Assembly: GCA_025738555.1 (NCBI GenBank)
Contig: JAOVFP010000003.1
Span: 372,001 to 436,000, forward strand
DNA: 64,000 nt
DNA from: Cyathus striatus
Taxonomy: Eukaryota > Basidiomycota > Agaricomycetes > Agaricales > Nidulariaceae
Direction of reading: 5' to 3'
The notes under the pieces: model-generated
What the model saw: only the letters and a program-made list of their open reading frames with translations
Databases searched by the model: none
What the model was told of the DNA's origin: nothing
Position numbers and translations under genes: made by a program
Shown: positions 36,050 to 47,959 of the stretch, piece after piece
Position numbering within the stretch: position 1 is the stretch's first letter
Layout of the letters: every line of letters begins with the position of its first letter

Positions 36050-38760
36050 CAAAGCAGGGCAGTTATACCTGTTTGACTCAGCGCTAGTCCTTCCGTCGTT
36101 CGCATCGTTGTTCCTTACCTAACCCCCGGCTTACTACTTTTCATTACACTAAAGGTCATAGGTATTTCTTGAGTCTAATTCACGTCTAAGATCTACCGAT
36201 AAAACTCTACTTGTTCTAGCTAAGATTTCTATGAGGAATGAAGCCTACGTACATAATTCTTGCGTAATGCGTAATCTATATGCTTCCGCTTTCAATTTCG
36301 TTCCCGCGCAGTTCAACAGCTGTTCAATGTTCAACGATCACGCGCACGGCGAGAAAACCCTACCGATGCTAAATCGAAGAGTTCATCCTTTTGGAAGGGG
36401 AAGCCACTGCCCAAAATTTGTGTAAGGTGGGTACTATAGAACGCGAGAGATAGAAGACACCGGTAGGAAAAAATGCCTTGAATGTTGTTGTTATTGAAGG
36501 CGTGTCCTTTTGTACATACCTTACTGGTATTTGATTTTCGAATCGGATAAGGGTCACTAATAGATTCACAGAGGAACTGGCCATAGCTTAAGTACCTGCA
36601 GTAGTGCTAACTTGTAAGCGTGTACTACTGCCAATAGTGTATATGTAAAATATACCGAGAAAAGATTAGAAGACATGATAAGTGAAGAGATAATCGATCC
36701 AGTACACACGTAGATTTTTCGTCCATTCCATGGGAAGCTTCGTCCTAAGTCGGTTGTAACATATGTCTCATGAGCTTAGCACTAAATTATTAATACATAT
36801 AGGCGCCTGTTATACTCCGTATATATATGAACCTTTGGGGACGCCTACAATCCTATCAGCGGAGCGATATGGATCTTAGCCATGATGATTTGATCAGCTT
36901 CATTCGAAACAATACAGCAGCAAGTGCGGTGTTTGGTACGCTTAAACATTAACACATTCTTCTTTGCTCTAACATTTAGTTCCAGTTGCTGCTATAACTA
37001 CTTTGCTATATGATATCATATATAATTTCACTGAAGAAGTATTTTTCCTACTATCCCACCATAATGTTCACTTATCAATATTCTTTAGGTCAAATACATA
37101 TGGAGGTGGGATATTATGAACTAACAGTTATTGATGCCTACCGAGCTACTAATTATGCAGTGGCATGAAATGGTCGTTCCCGAAATTATTGTACATTATT
37201 GCTCGGTATTCTGGTCTATTTTACCTTTAGTAAGTGAGCTTTTTCGGTGTTTGTATAATTTCTGAAAATCAACAGCATTTCTCTTTTAGCCTGTGAGTTA
37301 AGTTAAACTGTAAGTTGGCCACTGACAGTTCACAAAATTATAGCTCCCATACAAAATAGATATGCAGACGTTTCCCGCTATGTATGTTCGTCATCTAAAA
37401 TACTTATTTTTACTCACTACATCTACCTGCCAGATGTATGCATCAACATGTTTAGTGCAATCATACATTCTAAGCTTTTTCAATAGATGCGCTTCGTCGA
37501 TGTGGTTCCATACATAGTAAGTACACGAAACCCAAGTACTTAGAGAAGATATATTCTTCCTCTTTTAAAGTGAATCACAGGTACCCACTGGTTCAGTTGA
37601 CCTGATATTTATACTCCGTGTATGTGCGCTGTATGGCAATAGCAAAAGAAGTACACATTCATTCTCAGGTTATTACTTGTCAAAGATTTATACTCACATC
37701 TAAATAGTCATCTTCTGTCTAACAGCACTATTCATAGGTGCAGCAAAACATTGAGTGGAAGACATATTCACTCATTAAGCACCATGGATCCAGCACAAAT
37801 CACGGTGTGTTGACCATACAAGCCTAGTAATGAAAGAGTACTTATAATAACATGTTTCAGGTATCATTGACATTTTCAGCACTTGTGTCGATTGCTTTTT
37901 CGAAATCAGCTGTGGCTATCCTGAGTATAGGATGTGTAGGATTTATACCTCACTTCCTTGTAAAGCAACAAACAACCGCTTACTGCTTCACACTTGCTCT
38001 TCAAAGTATGTCAATTTATTTTGTTTGCAAAAAATGGACTCTCAAATGTATGTATTGTAGCTACATTATTTTTGCTAACCTTCTTCAGAGTAGGAAGAGA
38101 CTTTATCAGAGACAGTGGAGGCCTTAGAAATGCTATAATAAGAAACAAAGCTGGTGTTGGTAAAGAAACCCCACTGATTACCTTGGTTTTGCATGACGGA
38201 ACATTGTATTTCTTCATTCTCTCCGGTAAGTCAAAATATAATGAATATTCACTTACTATATATATTTACGATATTTAGGATCAACGCTTATATTTTCAGT
38301 TGGTTCGGCTCTTCAGCTGAATACATTTCTTAACTTCATAACTCCGCAAGTGTAATGGGAAATACTTTTTCGTACCAGCTTACATTTACCTCAGATACTA
38401 TATTGCAATTACATCAATGATGGTGGGTAAAGCTAATTCAAAATTATAATGTCATTTATGCTCTGAGTTAGGGCTCTAGGTTAATACTGAGACTTCGACA
38501 AATGCACGACACCGAAATAAATGAATGCACACCGGTTGTGTCTCGATCAATTTTTTTTGCAGAACCAAGTGGTATAGACTCATCGTTGGAAGTCTCAAGA
38601 GAATATCATAGAAGAGGTGGAGTCCGATGAGAGTGATGGTTCTTGGATAGTGAATCTGAGGAACAGGAATACAAGTTGTTTTAATGAGAGATTTGTAGTA
38701 AATTAGGCTTCAACTAGTAACTATTTAGGGTGGATTTAACTTCTGTGGAATGTATTCACA
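36050..38760 (+). repeat. Segmental duplication, right copy (unoccupied sites)
   Basis: Homologous to 25800-31860 without elements E2 and E3. It gives the pre-insertion sequence for both. Confidence 0.8.
36869..38355 (+). CDS. DUF6533-type multi-pass membrane protein, copy 2 (probably intact)
   Basis: Recognisable exons in order: 36869-36935 (DLSHDDLISFIRNNTAASAV), then VPVAAITTLLYDIIYNFTEE, then VKYIW. A 50-60 bp intron (GTGGGA..TATGCAG, branch CTACTAAT) follows, then SGMKWSFPKLLYIIARYSG, and later LRVCALYGNSKRSTHS. The last exons give ETPLITLVLHDGTLYFFIL and FLNFITPQV, ending with TAA at 38353-38355. The first joins keep phase, the GTGGGA intron included. The middle exons (about 37330-37560 and 37740-38100) could not be joined with certainty. 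DUF6533 proteins are fungal, predicted seven-helix membrane proteins of unknown function. Whether every exon is undamaged remains open. Confidence 0.65.
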
Positions 38761-40180
38761 ATGACTTATAGATCACAACCAACTTAACTCTCCAATAATC
38801 ACCATTGCGATCCTCCCTTTTATATTCACTCAGCAAGACACCTCTGTCATACACAAGTAACATACAACACCACATATAATTACTATGTAGGGTATGACGA
38901 GGTTACGTAGGGCACTAGTAGTCAATTGTAATAGGTACTATACTATGCAAGGGGTACCGAGCGGCAAATTCTGAGACACAGGGTGGGAGGAGGAGGGGAG
39001 TTCGATTCAGAGGTGTCCTTAAACGCGTAACAATGATAACTTACATGAGCAGCATTTGACCTTAAATTTTACGTTGTTATTGACTGAAGACGATTTAAAT
39101 GACCTTATATGTGAAAAAAATGAAGAATTAATTCTATAGGCAAGCTACTTGTTACAAGAAGGACTGGTTCTTAACGAACGAAACATCAGCAGGGAATTCG
39201 AGACTCACGAGAACCCGATTAGGATAACAATATACATCAATCAATAATAAGCTGCCCGCCATTGACCGCCGTGGTCAATGATTATCGACCATTTGGATCA
39301 TGTCGAGGTGGATACGAAGATGGTGAATGGGTTTGAGAATTTGAAGCAGAATGGGTGAACGTTTCTTTTAAAATGATAATCGACAGGAGGTCATACGCTA
39401 CAATTAAATTAATTTCGGGTAAATTGACCGAGGTACTACCGTACATAGAGGTTTAAGACAGAGAGACTTATCATTTATGTATAGTCGGCGTTCTTGTAGT
39501 TTTACTTCAGTGATCACTGGTAGGCGCCAGTAGGCATTGATAGTAACGTGCAATGAAATACGCATTGTCGTTCTTGAGCTTCTTTATTGGTAAATGTAAT
39601 GAAAGGGTAATATAGAATTAAAAGCCTAGTAGACGAGATGATTCGTAATTTGGGGGTGCAGGGATTGTTGTCCATGCACATCATGTGTTAAGTAGCGAAG
39701 AAAAGACGAAACAAATGACAGCGACAGCTGCACGGTGTCTCGCACCCGCGCTCTCACCGACATCGTCCTGCCTAGCGCGAAGAGAGGATCTGTGTTCAGA
39801 AAACACCAACAGCAATAGCATATTTCACACTCCCGTAACATAATACGCACCATTCTTCCCGCGGAGGAACTTCCACAACACCAGGCTCTCTATTCGTACC
39901 AATACGCATCCACCAGAGCACTCAGCACAGCATGACGCCCATCCTCGGAAAGGGAATCACGATCTTCATAACTGTGTAAGGTCTGCCCGCAGCATACACA
40001 GCTGCCAGCATCAATCGTGTCCTTGCATATCCCCATCCCGATCCCCAGCTCTAGCTAGATGCTAACCAGTCCTCTTATTGCATAGCCGCATCCGAGGATA
40101 CTGTACGAACACACGAGCAGAAAGGTTCACGCGTTTTCCCAGAAAGATAGACAAAATAACCCATCCAGTAGCCAGCTTAT
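38761..40180. other. Stretch without a recognisable gene
   Basis: No exon chain or repeat boundary was recognised between the end of the segmental duplication and the next R repeat. Confidence 0.35.
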
Positions 40181-41640
40181 CCTCGCAAAAAGCGTTAACA
40201 CACGCAAGTCTAGGACGCCTAGTGTACAGTACGCGAGTACGTATCCTACAACACGCGTAAATCAAAACACCATCAATAAAACATCATCAGAAAAACAATA
40301 GAAAGACTCACGGAAAACTTGGTAACCATACCAGCTTAAATCCTTCCTCCGTGTTCACCTAAATGGGCGCTTGACATTGTACCAATCCGCGCAGGAGCAT
40401 TCAAATCCCGCAACGAATTTCTGCTCAGACTAAGTTATATATAACACTCACACCACTGGGGGACTAGTAGTTACGTACTTGGATGGATCGTAGCACCCCC
40501 GGCGAGGCGAGGCGGGCTGTCCATGCACTCAAAATGAACTAGTAACTGCAGGAACCCACGCGATGCAGGACCAGAAACCTTCCTCGAGAATGGAGGAAAA
40601 GACGAAAAGGACGGTAATCAGCTGGGAGAAGCTCGATATTGGCTCTTAAGTTGAGGAGGATGACACACACAAGGTGGAGGGTTAGATCCCGATTGAGGAA
40701 GAGCTGGAAGGTATTTGGTTCTCTGTGATTTGGATTCTCGAAAGCGTGCGGAGCGTTCGAAGACGTGGTGTTTGTTTGGCGGGTGAAGTATCCCTCAGTG
40801 CTGATGATGAGATGCCACCGGATGTGTAATGGAGTCCTTAGAGCGTAGGGTAAGCAGTCCCGTCGATAGGTGATTGTAGGTGGAACCTCTCCATCACTTG
40901 TCTTAGGCTGAGTCACGGGTTACAGGATCCACCGCAGGATGGTGAGGTGAAGGTGTCCTCGGTCCAGATCTTGACGTTGACCTCGCTCTCCCTATCCACT
41001 CTTCGACTCGCGTTTTCGATGGTTCGGTGGGCAGTGTGTATGCGGCATCTCCCCAACCGAACCATGTATACGGGCTACAGGATCCACCGCAGATGCTGAG
41101 GAGAAGGTGTCCTTAGTTCAGAACAAGACTTTAGACATTAGAAACCGACCTATTTCTCCCAATCACAGTCCCCTCCTCCACCGCTCTCTCCTCCTAGACC
41201 CAGATAGCGTCTTTCGAATTACAATCCTCCATATTTCCCTGAGATCCCGCACGAAGGCAAGCTGTGCATAGATACAGCATGTTCTAAGGGAGGACCTATA
41301 ACATCGATATAAGGTAAGAAGAAGAAATGGAAGAAATGGAGCGAAACACGCGACCTGATTTCCTCCCTACAAGTGGAAACTTATTCTTCCGTTGATGGCG
41401 TAGACTGAACTGCTCAAAACAGGGTCCACAGCAGGACACTGAATGGAAGATTCATTAGTCTAGATCTCAAATGCCCAGTGCCAGCATTTAACGGTCCATG
41501 GTTCTTATTTTCGTGTTCACGGTGGATCGGTGGGTTGGAGTAAGGTTGGAGGCCCTGTGGAAGATCGAAGAGTGTGTTCCCCGCGCTATGCGTGATGTCT
41601 GTGTTGTCAAACTGGGGTTTCTCACGCACTGGGCAGCATC
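40180..41640 (+). repeat. Dispersed repeat family R, copy 6
   Basis: The start block (GTGTACAGTACGCGAGTACG, about 40222) is followed by the segment 40862-41640, which matches 1795-2680 directly. Element E4 begins about 80 bp after the last recognisable match. Confidence 0.65.
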
Positions 41641-42206
41641 AACTTCCGGGCCGCTGGTCGTCGGCATTGGCATCGGTCCGACCCGGCAGCCTTTTGAACA
41701 ACTTTCAACGACCGTATTTATGCACTGCTGGCCGGCAACTTTGTTGCGGTCGGCAAAATCAGTACAAAATCGACCTCAATAAGTTTAAATATTGCTGAAC
41801 AATCTTGCCCATCGCAAAATGATGCCTATTGTTAATTGCAAAATCTGTCACATACGTTACCTGTTGCTAATGTATTGTATTAATGGACATGTATCGTTTT
41901 GTTCTAATTTTAACTGAGGCCGAGTCATGAGTAAAATGTTACGTTGTATTCATTTTTGACAGCCCGCAAATCATATTATTGTGCACAACTGCAAAACCAG
42001 CCAAAAACTTTTTGTTTTACTTACAGGAATACATTTAATTTTACCAAAAGATTTTGACAGAAACAAAACCTGTGAAAATGTAAAGTTTTCCCCAGTGTGA
42101 AACTTAGCGCGCGCTCAGCGTCTCTTAGCGTCATTAATCTAAATGACATCAGCGTCTCTCGGTGTCCATAAGGCCAAGAACAATGAATATAATATTGTGT
42201 AGATTT

Positions 42207-42310
42207 CAGTAATTTACGCTCCCCAGGGGTCCATACGGATCCGCACAGATTCCCTATGGGTTCGTACATAGTTCTAGGTAGCAATAATATTCTTCTTGAT
42301 TTATGTACAT
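42207..42310. mobile_element. E1-type 3'-end relic (copy d) inside E4
   Basis: CAGTAATTTACGCTCCCC followed by CCATACGGATCCGCACAG is the 3' terminus of element E1 with a few substitutions. The other end and a duplication are not visible. Confidence 0.55.
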
Positions 42311-43149
42311 AAAACCTCTGTACCAGCAACACTCACTCATACTCTTAAAAAATGAAACTTCTAATAAAAATATATATTACTACGTTACTAAGATACAATT
42401 TAACTATACTAATGTAACAAACTACTTATACTAATATAAAAACTGAGATGGAATGGGCAGTTGACGGTGTCGTCGATAACGACAAGCAAGGGTGAGGTGA
42501 GGAGGGGCAGGGGCCATTGCAGAAACCTCGACATCTTACCTGTCCTCCTCCTCCCCTTGTTGTGGCTGTCAGACGCTTTCAGCTGTCCTCTTCACTCCCC
42601 TCGCTATGCTCCCGCCACTGCAGCTCCTGCCGTGCACCTCCCTCATCACCCCCTGTCCTCCGCCTTGTTGTGGCCTTCTGGCGTTGTCCTCGTACTTGTT
42701 GTGGGTGTTGGCAGTGGTCGTCGTTGTGGGTGTTTGGTGCTGTTGTAAGCACATCGTTGTGGGCATGGGTGGGGGCATGGGTGGGGTTAGGTGCTGCAGG
42801 CATTGTGGTTGGTGCTGGGGGCCATCAGATATTGCGAGGGGGATGCATTGAAGCATGCCTGGATGATGTGGCATTGACGCCGATCTTGCCAGCAACATCG
42901 TCACGCAGGGGGGCGAGGGAGGAGGGGGAGACCAGATAACGTGGCGTTAACGCTGTTCATCCCAGCGTCATCGTCGTTGTTGCACGGGGGGAGAGGAGGG
43001 AGGTAAAGCTGGGTGACGTGACAGAAGAGGGGCGAGATGGTGGTGGTGGTGGTGAGAGGTCAGGGCTGTAGATGTGACAACATTGTTGTCAAACGAGGTG
43101 GAGAGGGGACGTACCTGGTAACAAGCAACGTCGAATTGACGTCACTGTA

Positions 43150-43850
43150 GTTGAGGGGGATGCTGAGTTTCGCAGATGCTGACATGGGGACATGGGCATT
43201 CCGGCGGATGGGGACGAGACATTGCATCATTATCGTGACACAGGGGGGAAAGGAGAGTGAGGGGGGCTGGGTTACGTGGTGTTCACGTCGTTATTGCAAG
43301 CAGTGGGTTGCTGGAGAGGTCTTGAGGTGGTGGTGTTGGACTGCAATGGTGTCATCTTCAAACATGACACCTTCGCTGTTGCCGCGACGCAGAGGGGGGG
43401 AGGGGGCGCTTGGTGATGCGGCACGTCATCGTCGTTGTCACGACACAGAGGGGAGGGGAGAGAGGCGCTGGGGACATGACACCGTCGCTGTTGCCGCGAC
43501 ACAGAGGGGGGAGGGGGACATTGGGTGATGTGGTGCATCATTGTCATTGTACAACGCAAAGGGGAAGGGCGAGAGGTGCTGGAGACGTGACGCCTTCGCT
43601 GTTGCCGTGGCGCAGAGGGGAGGAGGGGGCGCCTGATGACGTGGCACGTCATCTTTGTTGCGAGGGGGAGTGGCATTGGGGATGTAGCATTGTTGTTGTT
43701 GTCATGACGTGGAGGGGGAAGAGGGAGGCGCTGGGTGACGTGGCATCATCGTTGTTGTCGCGATGCAGAGGGGGTGGGGGGCTAGGCGACATGGCGTCAT
43801 TGCCTTCTTCACGCAGAGAGGAGGGGGGTCTTGAGTGTTGAGAAGGAGGG
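43150..43850. repeat. GC-rich degenerate minisatellite inside E4
   Basis: Units of roughly 70-90 bp repeat GTCGTTGTTGCCGCGAC, then ACAGAGGGGGGAGGGG, then GGTGACGTGGC with substitutions. The strong G excess on the plus strand keeps several frames open (up to 143 codons); none looks like a protein. Confidence 0.65.
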
Positions 43851-44759
43851 ATGAGGAAAGGAGGAAAGGGGAATGGAGGAGAGGAGGTGCGACAAGTGGT
43901 GGTAGCAGAGACAAGATAGTGGTGGTGACAACTGCTGAGCTGAGCAGTGGTGATGCGTCACCCGGTGGTTGCCGACGGCCGGACAAGCGTCATGTTACAG
44001 GCGGCTACTGTAACAGTACACTGTACGTACTATTAACAAAGATGTGCTGCTGGACTTTAAATCAACAGTACTGAGAGACGCTGATGTCATTTAGATTAAT
44101 GACGCTAAGAGACGCTGAGCTCCTCACCTGTGGATGCTGAGCACACGCTAAGTTTCACACTGGGGAAAACTTTACATTTTCACAGGTTTTGTTTCTATCA
44201 AAATCTTTTGGTAAAATTAAATGTATTCCTGTAAGTAAAACAAAAAGTTTTTGGCTGGTTTTGCAGTCGTGCACAATAATATGATTTGCAGCTGTCAAAA
44301 ATGAACACAACGTAACATTTTGCTCATATCTCGGCCTCAGTTAAAATTAGAACAAAAAGATATATTTCTATTGGGCCAATACGTTAGCAACAGGTAACGT
44401 ATGTGACAGATTTCACAATTAACAATAGGCATTATTTTGCAATGGGCAAGATTGTTTAGTAATATTTAAACTTATTGAGGTCGATTTTGTACTGATTTTG
44501 CCGACCGCAACAAAGTTGCCGGCCAGCAGTGATGCTATATGAGTTGATATTAATTGATTTGTTTGAATCTCCGCGGTTGACTTTACGTCTCTCAGCGTTC
44601 GACGTTCATTCAAACTTCAAGCTAGTCAAAGGTTGTGTATGTTGGCATAAGCATCGAGTCCAAGTCGAGTCAGCGCAGCTTGAATATGTGACGTCACAAG
44701 AATCAGTGAATAAACGGTTAACCGGTCACATACATGACACCATTCAAGTTCGAACAGCC

Positions 44760-46855
44760 ATGTCGGATCCCCATACCTACGATGTACTGCCCTGGAAGAA
44801 GCTGCTCGATATCCTTGCACCAGGGTATTGCTCAGACTTATTGTATTTATCGCCTGCTACGGAGAAAGAGATCAGAGAACATGTCAAGGAATACACTCGG
44901 ACTAGCTCAAGGGCGCGGAGATTAAACCCACTCACCGACATACTCAATGCAATCGTTGGCGATTCCAGCATGGCTTTTTGCCGCAACGATCCTTCTTTTC
45001 TGTGGGGATCTCCTTCCGAGCGCAAGCCAGCCATTTTGGGGGTTCATGAAAAGTCGTTACGGACTGGAACGCAAGTGCGACTCAGGGAAAACATAAGTCA
45101 GAACGGCCTAAGCGAGGATCCATTTCATTGGTCCGAGCCACTGATATTCCTTGAAATGGACGCGACAAGAGAGCTTCACGTGCAAATAGGTATTTATTAC
45201 TTGCTATCTGGCCATGTTACTTATCCAACTGACATTTTCCCACAAAAGAATCACCTCAGGAACACGCTACTGGCACAACGACGGAGTGCAACGGTTTTGC
45301 ACCAAAGTCTACGATAAACAATGGTACATATTTATCGTCAGAGGCATGCGAAACATCTTCAAATTATACTTTATCTACGTGCGCTTCGAGCGAATGGAAT
45401 GAACATGATAGCGCCGTTTTCAATGCTTTCAGCAACAAAATGCAGGAGAAATGCGCCAGCTACGCGCGAGAGCTACTATCGTATGGTGGCCTTCGTTGTT
45501 ATGTTCTCGGAATCTTCATCCACGACGAAGTATGCCAATTTCTATACTATGATCGGTCTGTTATGATCAAGTCTGAGCCATTCTATTGGCTTAATGATAT
45601 ACAGACATTCGAGAAGATCATTTATTCGTTGGCACGTTTAGATTATGGCATGTTAGGATTTGAAACTGTATTCAAAGGTGTAGCTTATACCTTAGCAAAT
45701 GGCCCTCTTTATCGCCCCTTCCTACCCAATCTGCGACACAAGTACGAACGATACAAATATAAGGACATTTTTATGGACCGGATCTTGGAGGTGGATGACA
45801 TGCAATTGTCTCTGAAGGATGCTATCGATCAGCGGCATGGCATTCTTGGAAGAGGGATGAAGATAATTCGTGCTAGAGCCACAAACGTGGAACACAGAAA
45901 TATGAACCTTGTTGTTAAAATGAGCTATATTCCTCAAGGCCAATGCTCAGAAGCCGAGATTATTAAGACAGCTCAAGGAACGGCTGCTTTAAATGAAAAT
46001 ACCTTCAAGTTCTCGAAGAACCTACCGAATCTGATCGCCCAAATGGTGATACCAGCTTCAGAAGTGCAAAGGCAGCTGCAGCTGCAATGTGCAACATACG
46101 AACTACGCAATCTCCGAATTCTTGTCATGGAGGAATTGTTCCCTATTACTCAGTTAACAGATGATACAGCCAAGCTTGGTAAAGTATTTCGGGAAATATT
46201 TTAATGTCAGTCTGACATATTCTATTTTGTTAAAAAGTGCTACGACGAACTAATTGATAATTCAGGTCATTATTGGCTCTATTCCCAGTTGAGCATACTG
46301 CATTGTGACATCAGCGTTGGGAACTTCATGTATCGAAAAGAGGGTGATGTTATTTATGGAGTGTTAAATGATTTTGATCTCTCCAGGTGTATAAATGATT
46401 CTCTCTCTGAGCCTTCATACCGTCAGCCGACAGGAACGATTCCCTTTGTTGCTATGGAACTCTTGCACCATCCAAAGACAGAAACGGTGCACATCTATCG
46501 ACATGATGTGGAATCATTCTTCTATGTGTTCTACTATATTATCACAAGTTATGACAAGAATGCACTTCTATCTGACCCACCTTTACAGTGGTGGTTTATA
46601 ACTGAAGTCGAACGGATCTATTTTAGAAAGACTACTGACTTTGCGTGCTGTGTGTTTCATGCTCCAACTCCTACATTCCGTGCATTTCAAGACTCTTTAC
46701 GTGAGATGTTTATTGCTATCAGGACAGGGTATATTATTGATCGCCCTATAATGAATGTGGCGGTGCCTCAGGAGCCATATGATAATGAAACCATGGGAGG
46801 AAACATCTCTTACGATAAATTTTCGAGAATATTTAAAGAGGTTGCATCATTGTAG
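44760..46855 (+). CDS. FunK1-type protein kinase with an in-frame TAA before exon 3
   Basis: Three exons join in phase: 44760-45189, 45249-46205 and 46266-46855 (1977 nt, 658 residues plus one internal stop). Recognisable parts are SYARELLSYGGLRCYVLGIF, then the N-lobe with GRGMKIIRARAT and VVKM (the VAIK-like lysine) and SEAEII. The catalytic loop is HCDISVGN, the DFG-like motif is DFD in LNDFDLSRC, and TGTIPFVAMELL is the APE-like segment. FunK1 kinases are an expanded mushroom-specific family of unknown role. TAA (46202-46204) stands four codons before the catalytic loop exon, where REIF*CHYWLY would be read. An upstream donor, GTAAAG at 46179, is in the same phase and would remove the stop together with eight residues. 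An in-frame ATG at 44529 lies inside the end of E4, so 44760 is the likelier start. Confidence 0.8.
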
Positions 46856-46954
46856 ATTATCTTAGGAGAATATGATTGCATGTAGCTATATAAATAATAT
46901 AATTGGTAAGTTGGAAAGCCCAGTACCCTCTTGTTTATCAACATAGGACTAATA

Positions 46955-47292
46955 CTGTACCATTTCGTTCAATTCGACAGTCACGCGTCACGGAGGCCCT
47001 GTGTCGTGTCGAAATTTCGCGTGACAAATAGTAGCGCACAGGGCGCCGGAGGTTTTTCTAGTATAAAATAGGCTTAAACATCATGGAATTCATGTAGCCT
47101 GTATTAAATGTTCTTATAATGCTTTTTAGGTTTTTTCATGTGTGTTTTTTTTAGTCATTATTAGTTGAGTTTTATTGAGGACTATCGAAATTGATCAAAT
47201 GTCACGGCAAGATCTGTAGGAGTGTCGAATGGTCACGGTGGATTTTGCTGTCACGGTGCTCACCCTGTGTCGAATTGAATGAAATGGTACAG
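46955..47292. mobile_element. MITE with TA target duplication (Tc1/mariner-like)
   Basis: 338 bp with inverted ends CTGTACCATTTCRTTCAATT (about 25 bp, one mismatch), flanked by TA on both sides (46953-46954 and 47293-47294). Interior CACGGTGA / CGTGACA motifs in both orientations could form secondary structure. No coding capacity. Confidence 0.8.
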
Positions 47293-47299
47293 TATGCCA

Positions 47300-47955
47300 T
47301 AGGGCAGTTCCCTTGTTATGAACATATTTTTGCGAGTTTAAGGACATGACTTTACTATGAAACAGCACATTATGGGTTATTACCAGAGTTAAGGTCGAGC
47401 CCGGGACTGTTAGCTACTACATGCATATCTGTATGTTATCCAGGGGTCTCTGTGACAAAAGCCTAATGTAGTAAATGTCATGAGCTACCGCATCATAAAC
47501 CGTGAAGTAACCTCCAAAGTCGCAACAAATCCTAAGTCCAATGGAACATGTGACCTTCTGAAAGCGATTGTTCAGCAATAAATCCATGGCCACTGAAAAC
47601 GCTTGCATGCCTTACGGTACGAAGCCTACCACCCAAAAAGAGAATATAGTGTTCACAGTAGATACGATTTCCCTAATGTGAAGGAAGCTATGTACACCAA
47701 CGTGAGCTATGCATACGTAATGTGAATACGGGCAGAGGACTAGGACGAATTGGTAGCTATTTCTAGCACCACGAGCAACTCAGCATACAATATGCAGTAC
47801 TTTGAGTTGATAGTGCAAATGATATGCGAGCTGCTACGGCGGAGGCGATGGGATGAAATGGTGGAGTCCATAATGGACCTTTTGGCGTTATTGAATATTT
47901 TGAAAGAAGAATCAGGAGACGCGATGTTGTGGTGTCGTCTCGAAAATGTTAACGC
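47300..47955. other. Stretch without a gene between MITE and repeat
   Basis: Nothing recognised except frames of up to 82 codons without motifs. Confidence 0.35.
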
Positions 47956-47959
47956 ATGC

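Larger units (their letters stand above)
41723..44531. mobile_element. CACTG-ended element E4 with about 450-bp terminal inverted repeats
   Basis: The termini are CACTGCTGGCCGGCAAC and its reverse complement. The arms (41723 to about 42165 and about 44072-44531) are near-identical inverted copies, for example AAACAAAAAGTTTTTGGC and GCGTCTCTTAGCGTCATTAA blocks. ATG lies immediately outside both ends (41720-41722 and 44532-44534), a possible 3-bp target duplication. CACTR termini with 2-3 bp duplications suggest the CACTA/CMC superfamily. The interior (42450-44050) has no recognisable transposase and is a GC-rich repeat. The right end lies 229 bp before the FunK1 start codon. Confidence 0.82.

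Noticed and set aside
42461..43986. Several overlapping frames of 80-143 codons on both strands in E4
   Set aside because: G-rich minisatellite sequence keeps many frames open at once; no domain or splice logic.
44529..44759. N-terminal extension of FunK1 from an upstream in-frame ATG
   Set aside because: The first codon lies inside the end of element E4 and the extension lacks FunK1-like sequence, so 44760 is preferred.
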